Source: a virus
Virus record (IMG/VR): IMGVR_UViG_3300013088_000124
Location: 1 to 25,162 of that record
Direction: 5' to 3' (one strand)
DNA length: 25,162 nucleotides
Under the pieces are notes generated by a model. It did no database searches. It saw nothing but the letters and a program-made list of their open reading frames with translations, and was not told the DNA's origin. The position numbers were made by a program, and so were the translations under genes. Shown here piece after piece: positions 1-6,008 of this stretch. Position 1 is the stretch's first letter. The number at the start of each line of letters is the position of its first letter.

Positions 1-3
1 AAG

Positions 4-477
4 ATGAAAAGGTATATCGGATTTGTAAATCAGGAAAGGGGTCATGCTTTTGCTAAATCTGTTGCAGATGAACTGAGGAAGAACGGCTGGGAGGCACGCA
101 ATGAGGTGCAGATGACGGAGTTGGGAGCAGGATCAAGGCTTGGAGACATTGATGTGCTTGCCTGGAAGGCAGGGGGCAAAATTCTGCTAATAGAATGCAA
201 ACGCCTGCAACTTGCAAGCACGATAGCAGAGATTGCAGAAATCTGCCGGCGCTTTCGAGGGGATGCGAAAGATGAACTTGCCAGGCACATCACCCGCGCT
301 GAGTGGGTAGCACAAAATGCCGATACCCTCCAGCGCATTATCGGATTTAGACCAGATACCGGCAGCATTGATACGATGCTTGTTACCAATACTCATGTTC
401 CCATGATGTATTTGACTTCGTTACCGATCAAGGCAGACAAAGTTCTTCCGTTTAACAGATTGGTTGGGATAGTATAG
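4..477 (+). CDS. PD-(D/E)XK nuclease-like protein, possibly N-terminally truncated by the window edge
   Basis: This 157-aa protein carries a restriction-endonuclease-like signature. GDIDVL at residues 47-52 supplies an acidic residue (D50), followed 14 residues later by IECKRL (63-68) with E64 and K66, the usual D-x(n)-ExK core of PD-(D/E)XK nucleases. A preceding helix with Glu residues (about 11-34) fits the fold. The family includes Mrr-like and other DNA-cleaving enzymes, and the substrate cannot be named here. The first ATG lies only three bases from the window edge and the frame is open there, so this may be the C-terminal part of a longer protein. It belongs to the host flank, converges with the MFS gene, and looks more AT-rich than the genes that follow. 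Existence of the CDS is fairly sure; the function is inferred from the motif alone. Confidence 0.6.
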   Translation: MKRYIGFVNQERGHAFAKSVADELRKNGWEARNEVQMTELGAGSRLGDIDVLAWKAGGKILLIECKRLQLASTIAEIAEICRRFRGDAKDELARHITRAEWVAQNADTLQRIIGFRPDTGSIDTMLVTNTHVPMMYLTSLPIKADKVLPFNRLVGIV

Positions 478-701
478 CAACTCCACGACCGCATCCTCTA
501 TTTTGTTGACCTCTTTGTTGTCGATAGCGACAAGATCACTGCCATCAGAATCTTCCACAGTTCACAAGTGACGGTGATCAAGAATCAACAATATTGGCTC
601 CACAAACTTTGGCTTTACGAATTAACTGCCCTGAGGCGTTCACCCCTTCGCATCGATCCGTTGTGGAAACTTCTTCTACGGATCGTAAGCGACACGCCTC
701 T

Positions 702-1895
702 TCAACCCGCCCGTTTTCCACTCGTCATCCAGAACGCGAGGACAAAGAGGACGGTCAGGGCGGCGATCAGCAAATAGAGCGTGAGGAGGTTCGAACCCGC
801 CAGGACGAAGGTCGCCATCAGGGGGCCGACGCCATTTCCGGCGAATCGCGCCGAATTCAGAAAGCCGATCCCCGTTCCCCCCAATTCCGAAGCGAAACTG
901 GCCATCACCAGCGGGATGACCACCGCAACGACCCCGGTCTGAAGCATCCTGATGACGGCAAAGCTGATGACTTCCCCCGGAAAGAACAGCAGGACCTGGA
1001 GGAATGCAGAGGTCAGGCATAATGCCGCGATGACCCTTTTGAGCCGTTTCCCCGCGGTCAGACGGCTGATCACGTAGTTTCCGATGATGGCGGTCGCCGT
1101 GTACCCCATCATGATAAACCCGGCGGATTTTATTGCGCTCTCACCCACCAGATCAAACCCCTCCAGCACATGGGGCAATATGCTCGGCAAAAAAGTCAGG
1201 TGGATGGTGGCGATGAAGCTTAACGCCCACCCCCACAGGACGCCTTGATCGAAATGGCTGCTCTGATCGGAGCCCGCCTCCCTCTTCCGGGTTTCAACGA
1301 TGTAGATATGGCACAGGACCAGGGCAACGCCGACCAAAAGGAAAGAGAGGACAAACGGGGCCCGGTATCCGATCTGGGCTGCGGCGTACGCCCCGACGGG
1401 CGGCCCCAAGAGCTGGCCGGCGGTCATGGAATTTTGATAGAGGCTCAGATTGCTTGGCAATCGCTCTTTCGACGATAGCTGCGAAATCATGAAAATACCG
1501 ATCGTCGAGGCGCCGCCGAGAGCTCCCTGGATCAGGCGCAGCGCCAGCAGCATGGGCAGGCTGTCCGTAAAACCCATGAGAAGAAAGATGATCCCGTTGC
1601 ATAAAAAAGCCCCCTGGTAGAGGGCCTTGGGGCGGAATGTTGCGGTCAGGCTTCCCCAGAAGGGCGCCGCCCCAGCGGCGATAAAGGAATTCAAACCCAT
1701 GATGAGCCCGATCCACACCATCGTTTCCGGAGGCTTGTAGGGGCTCATTCTAATGATATAGAAGGGCATGAACGACATGACGACGTTGAAGCTAAACGCC
1801 AGACCAAACTGCGACAGGGCGATGAAAATAATGCCCTTGTTTCCGTCCGAGGCAGGCAGGATACGGTTTAAAAAAGGAAATGCTATTTTTTTCAT
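702..1895 (-). CDS. MFS family transporter (probable drug/solute efflux)
   Basis: A 397-aa, very hydrophobic protein with about twelve predicted membrane segments, the usual size of a major facilitator superfamily permease in the inner membrane. The loop after the second segment (GSLTATFRPKALYQG, near residue 80) resembles the MFS motif A region. A second long hydrophilic loop near residues 205-220 (ETRKREAGSDQSS) separates the two six-helix halves. I chose the ATG at 1895 because AAGGTG precedes it at good spacing; a GTG three codons upstream (1904) is the alternative. The gene is divergent from a tetR-type gene across a 277-bp spacer, a common arrangement for a repressor-controlled efflux pump. 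Substrate is unknown. The family call is firm; the efflux role is inferred from context. Confidence 0.85.
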   Translation of the reverse strand: MKKIAFPFLNRILPASDGNKGIIFIALSQFGLAFSFNVVMSFMPFYIIRMSPYKPPETMVWIGLIMGLNSFIAAGAAPFWGSLTATFRPKALYQGAFLCNGIIFLLMGFTDSLPMLLALRLIQGALGGASTIGIFMISQLSSKERLPSNLSLYQNSMTAGQLLGPPVGAYAAAQIGYRAPFVLSFLLVGVALVLCHIYIVETRKREAGSDQSSHFDQGVLWGWALSFIATIHLTFLPSILPHVLEGFDLVGESAIKSAGFIMMGYTATAIIGNYVISRLTAGKRLKRVIAALCLTSAFLQVLLFFPGEVISFAVIRMLQTGVVAVVIPLVMASFASELGGTGIGFLNSARFAGNGVGPLMATFVLAGSNLLTLYLLIAALTVLFVLAFWMTSGKRAG

Positions 1896-2073
1896 ACGGT
1901 TCACACCTTACCGGCGGGGATTCCCGGGCGCCGGTCTCGGCGATGATTCACTCCTATCGTTCCATAAGGTACCCGGCGTTCTTATCACGGGTGCCGGAAG
2001 AGAAGCAATGATCTTCCCATCTGCCGCCAAAAGCCGGCGCCTATATCCGTCTCCTTCAGCCGACCGGGTGAAA

Positions 2074-2099
2074 ACGGACAATATTCACGGACAATATTC
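2074..2099. repeat. Tandem 13-bp direct repeat, candidate operator
   Basis: ACGGACAATATTC occurs twice back to back, immediately upstream of the TTGACA element of the tetR promoter and inside the divergent tetR/MFS spacer. TetR proteins usually bind inverted repeats, so a head-to-tail pair is atypical. The position still fits a regulator site controlling one or both divergent genes. The rest of the spacer (1896-2073) shows no clear element. Confidence 0.45.
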
Positions 2100-2102
2100 C
2101 CC

Positions 2103-2131
2103 TTGACAGACCGCTCTTTTTTCGTTATCTA
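2103..2131 (+). promoter_or_regulatory. Putative sigma-70 promoter of the tetR-family gene
   Basis: A perfect TTGACA (2103-2108) is followed after 17 bp by TATCTA (2126-2131), a weak -10 hexamer. It lies about 40 bp before the TetR start codon, whose own ribosome site is GGAAGG just ahead of ATG 2173. The -35 box is convincing; the -10 is not. Confidence 0.45.
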
Positions 2132-2172
2132 CCTATCCATCAAACGATTGAATCGCAGACTGGAAGGCGCCC

Positions 2173-2538
2173 ATGTCCACCCCTCTCGAAAAGGCCCGCA
2201 AGGACCCCGAATCAATGAAGGCCCGCATCCTCGACGTCGCCCGCCGGATCTTCGGCGAGTACGGCTTCCACGGCACGACGACCCGGATGATCGCCCAGGA
2301 GGTGGGGATCGACATCTCCACTCTTCATTACCACTGGGGCGGGAAGAAGGACCTCTATGAGTCCGTGGTCATCGACATCAACAAGGACCTCCGGCAAAAG
2401 CTGATCGAAGTGGAGCAGGCGATCCACGGCCTGCCGCTCGGCGAGCGTCTGGACATCTCGATCGACATGACGACCGATTACCTCTTCGAGCACCCAGAAG
2501 TCTCGAACCTGATCCTCTTCTGTGGCCGCGCGAGATAA
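2173..2538 (+). pseudogene. TetR/AcrR-family transcriptional repressor, truncated by prophage insertion
   Basis: The 121-aa reading frame has a complete TetR-type DNA-binding domain. Residues 15-65 hold KARILDVARRIFGEYGFHGT, then a helix-turn-helix (TTTRMIAQEVGIDISTLHYHW) and the KKDLYESV helix typical of the family. TetR proteins normally run to about 190-220 residues, with the second half forming the ligand pocket and dimer interface. Here the frame stops after LILFCGRAR, in the third or fourth helix of the ligand domain, at the point where phage-end sequence begins. The last few codons are probably phage-encoded. The gene is divergent from the MFS transporter, its likely target. The product should be unable to dimerise or sense ligand normally. 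The C-terminal half should lie at the other end of the prophage, outside this window. Confidence 0.8.
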
Positions 2539-2576
2539 CTAAAGGCGGAAAATCGAGATAACTGACTTCCCAAAAG
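2521..2576. repeat. Putative prophage terminus with two tandem 23-bp transposase-site-like units
   Basis: Two adjacent 23-bp units, 2531-2553 and 2554-2576, share CGAGATAACT at positions 1-10 and AAAA at positions 19-22, with about 16 of 23 positions identical. They begin about 10 bp after the last plausible host codon of the broken tetR gene. Mu-type phages carry adjacent 22-bp transposase sites (R1, R2) at their right end, also ending in an A-rich block. A 5'-TG at 2521 is a candidate first dinucleotide of the element, but the exact junction cannot be fixed without the other end. Confidence 0.5.
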
Positions 2577-2577
2577 C

Positions 2578-2594
2578 GTTTGATCTGGTCAAAC
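2578..2594 (-). terminator. Possible intrinsic terminator of the late operon
   Basis: On the minus strand GTTTGA-CCAGA-TCAAAC forms a 6-bp stem with a 5-nt loop, followed by GCTTTT. It lies about 20 bp after the stop codon of the last phage gene (2614). The stem is AT-rich and the T-run short, so termination would be weak. Confidence 0.35.
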
Positions 2595-2613
2595 TTCATT
2601 TGATATTGTCATA

Positions 2614-2976
2614 TCACGATTCCTTGATCACCGTTAACTTCACCCTTTCCGCCGCAGCCTGAGTCTCATAGGTTACCAGGATCGGTTTACCATCATCGTC
2701 TTTGGGAAGCAGAGGGTCGTTGGCAAATTTGGCAGCTACAAACTCCCGGATCGAGCGAATGGAGGCGATGTCGATCTCGCGGAGGTTGGCCTTCACCTCC
2801 TGTGCGGCTCGTTCAAGTTCTTCTGGAGACGGCGGAGCCTTGGTGAAGGTCTTCCCGTCCCAGAGATCTCCGATTTCTCCCCCTTGAGCCGCGTCGATCA
2901 GATTCGGCATAATATCGAGTCGATCAACGAGGATTGTGTTGACCACCTTCCCATTTTCAATGACGTGCGCTCTCAT
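2614..2976 (-). CDS. Putative tail fibre assembly / tail-associated protein
   Basis: This 120-aa soluble protein begins MRAHVIENGKVVNTI, a short beta-rich N-terminus (self-name, 'N..V.NTI.V') of the kind common in small proteins encoded directly after phage tail fibres. It then has a DxWDGKTFTK segment (about 37-46) and a charged helical C-terminal half (PPSPEELERAAQEVKANLRE onward). Fibre-assembly chaperones and XkdW/DUF4376-like proteins share this layout. The ATG at 2976 is preceded by AGGAGG at ideal spacing, and it overlaps the stop of the Cys-rich gene upstream (ATGA), indicating coupled translation. It is the last gene before the prophage end. The role is inferred from position and architecture; the sequence itself gives no catalytic clue. 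Confidence 0.65.
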   Translation of the reverse strand: MRAHVIENGKVVNTILVDRLDIMPNLIDAAQGGEIGDLWDGKTFTKAPPSPEELERAAQEVKANLREIDIASIRSIREFVAAKFANDPLLPKDDDGKPILVTYETQAAAERVKLTVIKES

Positions 2977-3146
2977 GATGCCTCCTTTGTAGCACTGTAT
3001 TCCCCACACCATCCGCTCCCTTGCATCGATGGAAAAATTGACACTGCTGGCCCGTTGAAATGAATCCATACCGTTGGCGGATAGCGGCGACACAAGCCTA
3101 TGCCTTTAGACGTTTGGAAATAATACTTGCAGGATGAGCACTCCAT
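2973..3146 (-). CDS. Small Cys-rich phage protein (possible zinc-binding)
   Basis: A 57-aa gene starting at ATG 3146 inside the stop of the tail fibre gene (TGATG) and ending in the start of the next gene (ATGA). The protein has MECSSCKYY, then GLCRRYPP, and finally SGWCGEY, giving a C-x2-C ... C ... C pattern. This CxxC...CRRYPP...WCGEY layout recurs in small phage and bacterial proteins of unknown function and could bind a metal. The tight overlaps on both sides argue strongly that it is translated. No function can be assigned from sequence. Confidence 0.7.
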   Translation of the reverse strand: MECSSCKYYFQTSKGIGLCRRYPPTVWIHFNGPAVSIFPSMQGSGWCGEYSATKEAS

Positions 3147-4912
3147 CACACTATCCCCCACACGATGACTTCTCCGCGACCACCTGTACCTCCTGCGCCG
3201 CCTGTTCCGCTCGCGTTGCATCCTCCACCGCCCGCTCCGCCACCTGGGGCACCGCCATTCCCTCCTGCCCCAGAGGTTAAACTTCCCTTATATCCTCCTC
3301 CGCCGCCGCCATCAGATCCTGTATACAAGACGCTATCGCTTCCGGCTGTCCCGGCTTCTCCCGACGTGCCAGTTCCTCCTGCTCCACCACCACCCGTAGA
3401 AATTGTATTCACCCCCCCCTTTCCTCCGGCAGTTGCTTCAATTCTCCCACTATCATTTCCCATGCTGGCGCCAGCACCGCCGCCGCCGCCGCCCCATTGG
3501 GATGATCCGCCTGCCTGTTGTGCCTGGGCTGCATCAGAACACGATGCTGCACCGGCTGCGCCACCTGTAGTTGCCCATCCCTGAGTAGCGTTGTATTGCA
3601 TCGCCGCCGATCCACCACCAAAAATGTTCTCCGGAATTGTAGATGTCGAGCCGAAATGACTTGCTAAAAAAGGCGCTCCCCCATTGCTATTTCCACCCGC
3701 ACCAAGATATCCCCCTCCCGCGCCACCTGTCGATCCTGCTGTTTGCCCATATCCTCCGCCGCCACCATAAGCAACAACAAATGTCCCAAATGCGGACGTT
3801 CCGCCTACCCCGCCGCTTGTTGTGGCGCCATTATTTGTGGTAGATCCTGCTCCCGGCGTTCCGCCGGCGCCTACCGTGCAGGTGATTGCTGTCCCTACGG
3901 TAAGGCTTCCAACGTGATCCCTTCTTGTGTAGCATCCACCACCGCCGCCTGCGCCGCCTTTTTTTTCCGCCGCATCATTACGGCGCCCACCTCCCCCACC
4001 GCCACCTGCTCCGATGCAAATAACACCACAGGTCTTGTATCTCGGTGGGACATAGAATGACGCCGTTGTTGTGAACTTTTTGAGAAAACTTTGAATCACT
4101 ATTGTATAAAATCCCGATCCGTCGCATTGGATCAAACGACATTCTCCGGGATACATGATGAAAGAGATCACTCCATCAATAGTCTCCTCGCCATCCGGGT
4201 CAAGTGTCACGTCGCCGGTTCCGCTGTTGCGATAGAACACGAACCATCCGCTGCCAAGCGTAGCCGCCGCTGTGAAAGTCTGCGTGAATGTGCTCGCGCC
4301 GGTGACATCGATCAAAGTTCCCATATTCCCTGCTTCGAGAACTGTGTTCGATGTTCGAGTTGTCCGCGTCATGACAGCCGCCGTTCCATTTGCACCTTTA
4401 TCGCCAGTTCGGGAAAACTTCAGGATGATCGAATCGTTATTTGTAAAGGGATTTGCCGAGCTCGCAGAAACCACGGCCACGGTGATGTTCTTATATCCCG
4501 ACGGCGAGGCGACGGCGGAAACGGTGAACAGGATCCACTTTGTTGCGTCGGCGAGCTTTTGCAGGAGGATGTGCCCCTTGACGGTGCTGTCGGACCCGGC
4601 GAAGGTTGCCAGAACATCGGTCCAGGTCGAGCCGTCGGCCCCTACCAGATCGGCCCGGATGGTGGTGGCGGTATTCTGCGTGGCATTGTCAAGGCGGAGA
4701 TAGCCAGCACCCGGATCGCTGTCCGTCGTGGTCGTGCTGAAGGTGTAGGGGATGCCGACGGCGGTTCCTGCGGCGATCGCGCTCATGGCGGCAGCCAGGG
4801 CGTCTACTGCTGCGCCCCAGGCTGGGAGTTTGCCGAGCAGGGTGTCCATGTAGGAGGCAAAATTGGTTGGATCTGTAGATATCGGTATTGGCGTCATCGA
4901 GGGTATAGTCAT
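3146..4912 (-). CDS. Tail fibre / receptor-binding protein with glycine-rich C-terminal domain
   Basis: The protein has 588 residues. The N-terminal 60 residues are helical and probably attach to the tail. Residues about 60-290 are beta-rich, with Thr/Ser-rich strands (for example TRTTRTSNTVLEAGNMGTLIDV... and DPDGEETIDG) resembling trimeric fibre modules. From about residue 295 to the end the chain is dominated by glycine runs (AGGGGGGG, GGGGGYGQ, GGAGGTGGRGEVIVW), ending in a GxVxVW strand typical of glycine-rich phage fibre tips. Such domains can fold as packed polyglycine-II helices, as in the S16-type adhesin tip, with variable loops contacting the receptor. It follows the tail-tip gene by one base (stop 4914) and is followed by the Cys-rich and fibre-assembly genes. 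The fibre call is strong; the receptor is unknown. Confidence 0.8.
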   Translation of the reverse strand: MTIPSMTPIPISTDPTNFASYMDTLLGKLPAWGAAVDALAAAMSAIAAGTAVGIPYTFSTTTTDSDPGAGYLRLDNATQNTATTIRADLVGADGSTWTDVLATFAGSDSTVKGHILLQKLADATKWILFTVSAVASPSGYKNITVAVVSASSANPFTNNDSIILKFSRTGDKGANGTAAVMTRTTRTSNTVLEAGNMGTLIDVTGASTFTQTFTAAATLGSGWFVFYRNSGTGDVTLDPDGEETIDGVISFIMYPGECRLIQCDGSGFYTIVIQSFLKKFTTTASFYVPPRYKTCGVICIGAGGGGGGGRRNDAAEKKGGAGGGGGCYTRRDHVGSLTVGTAITCTVGAGGTPGAGSTTNNGATTSGGVGGTSAFGTFVVAYGGGGGYGQTAGSTGGAGGGYLGAGGNSNGGAPFLASHFGSTSTIPENIFGGGSAAMQYNATQGWATTGGAAGAASCSDAAQAQQAGGSSQWGGGGGGAGASMGNDSGRIEATAGGKGGVNTISTGGGGAGGTGTSGEAGTAGSDSVLYTGSDGGGGGGYKGSLTSGAGGNGGAPGGGAGGGGCNASGTGGAGGTGGRGEVIVWGIV

Positions 4913-4913
4913 T

Positions 4914-6008
4914 TTATATTTCCTCCAAACTCAAATTTATCTCGGCCATTCCATCTCTCACCTGGCTAATTTCAAATTGTGTATAGATGCCAAGAATGGT
5001 AAGCATATCGAACCATTCACTTTCATTGTCGTCGAATCCGGTCCACAGCGCGGGCACTGCATTAAGCAGAACCCGCGCCTCTTTGCACCTGTTAACGCGA
5101 CCGCTTGATACACGCAACGTCTGCACAGTTTTTGGTATCGTCCTTCTCGGAATAAGAGTTGCGTTCCCAAAAGTATCCCGCGTGACACTGGAGAAGTTTA
5201 GGCCGTCGTTGGTTGCCCCATATTGAACATCGCCGATGTAGATGTAGGTGCCGCATACCAGCGCCCCGCACTTCACGTTGCCGCTGGTGGCTGTAATCGT
5301 CACGGTGATGATGATGTCGGAAAACGGCGGGATGTCGAAGATAGTCATGCTCGGCCGTGTTGAAAAAGGCTCAAAGCAGTAGTCGTAACCATCGTTGACA
5401 ATCCGAGTATTCAGATCGAATATGCCGGTGGGCGATTTACTATACGCGTTGGGGTATACCGTTCCGCCTCCCATCACAGATGTCGCGCTGATCTGCACCT
5501 GATTCGCGGACAACCCAGCAAGACCGACAGCATTGACACGCTGGCCGGGAGCAATCACAACGGTCAGGGGCGAGGCTGTAACCGTCTGTGTGTTCCGGCT
5601 GAGGTCGAACATCGCATAACGGTTTGTCGGCCCCACGTCCAGCCATTTCGTCGTTACCGTTTCCGGGAGCACCGGGAGAGGGTTTCCGACGTTCCCGGCG
5701 GCAAGGGATTCGTAACAGCGGTGGGATGTTGCCGATGACACGGTATCGCCCAGGGCATAGGTTGTCGCCGCATTATACGCCGTTTCGGTAGTGCCAAGAA
5801 CCCGCCACCAGATCGGGTTGATGTTCGGCGTGTTCCCGGTATTTGCGCCGGCCAGGGATTCGTATATGGCGAAATCCGCCGCCACGGAGACGATGGCGCC
5901 GAAGGCGTAAGTGGTCCCCGCCACGTAAGCCGCCGGGGCGTGGGGCTCGGCAGCGGTAGAGGATGTCAGTTTTGTGGTCGTTATTGCAACGGGGGGCGTT
6001 ACCCTCAT
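4914..6008 (-). CDS. Tail-tip/baseplate protein with two carbohydrate-binding-like modules
   Basis: The 364-aa protein has two tandem modules of about 45 residues, around 27-73 and 77-126. Each follows the pattern AY..GTTY..G..V....... YESLA..N.GN.P... ending in a Trp (WWRVLG, KWLDVG). This resembles the small aromatic-rich chitin/carbohydrate-binding modules (CBM5/12-like) used by phages to touch surface glycans. Next comes NRYAMFD and a beta-rich core with VTITATSGNVKCGALVCGTYIYIGDV. The acidic C-terminus (ESEWFDMLTILG...) may dock to the tail. It starts at ATG 6008, overlapping the tape measure stop (ATGA). Position directly after the tape measure, where distal tail or hub proteins normally lie, suggests a combined tip-adhesin role. 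Module assignment is by pattern only. Confidence 0.65.
   Translation of the reverse strand: MRVTPPVAITTTKLTSSTAAEPHAPAAYVAGTTYAFGAIVSVAADFAIYESLAGANTGNTPNINPIWWRVLGTTETAYNAATTYALGDTVSSATSHRCYESLAAGNVGNPLPVLPETVTTKWLDVGPTNRYAMFDLSRNTQTVTASPLTVVIAPGQRVNAVGLAGLSANQVQISATSVMGGGTVYPNAYSKSPTGIFDLNTRIVNDGYDYCFEPFSTRPSMTIFDIPPFSDIIITVTITATSGNVKCGALVCGTYIYIGDVQYGATNDGLNFSSVTRDTFGNATLIPRRTIPKTVQTLRVSSGRVNRCKEARVLLNAVPALWTGFDDNESEWFDMLTILGIYTQFEISQVRDGMAEINLSLEEI

Noticed and set aside
478-600. Plus-strand open stretch reading roughly ILYFVDLFVVDSDKITAIRIFHSSQ, reminiscent of the C-terminus of ParE/RelE-type toxins.
   Set aside because: No start codon, no ribosome site and no antitoxin gene. The resemblance rests on a few residues, so a toxin relic cannot be supported.
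655-684. Inverted repeat GATCCGT ... ACGGATC between the convergent nuclease-like and MFS genes, considered as a terminator.
   Set aside because: Loop of 16 nt, only 7 bp of stem and no T-tract on either strand.
3165-3584. Plus-strand proline-rich open frame of about 139 residues.
   Set aside because: It is the antisense shadow of the glycine codons in the tail fibre gene; there is no ribosome site and no independent support.
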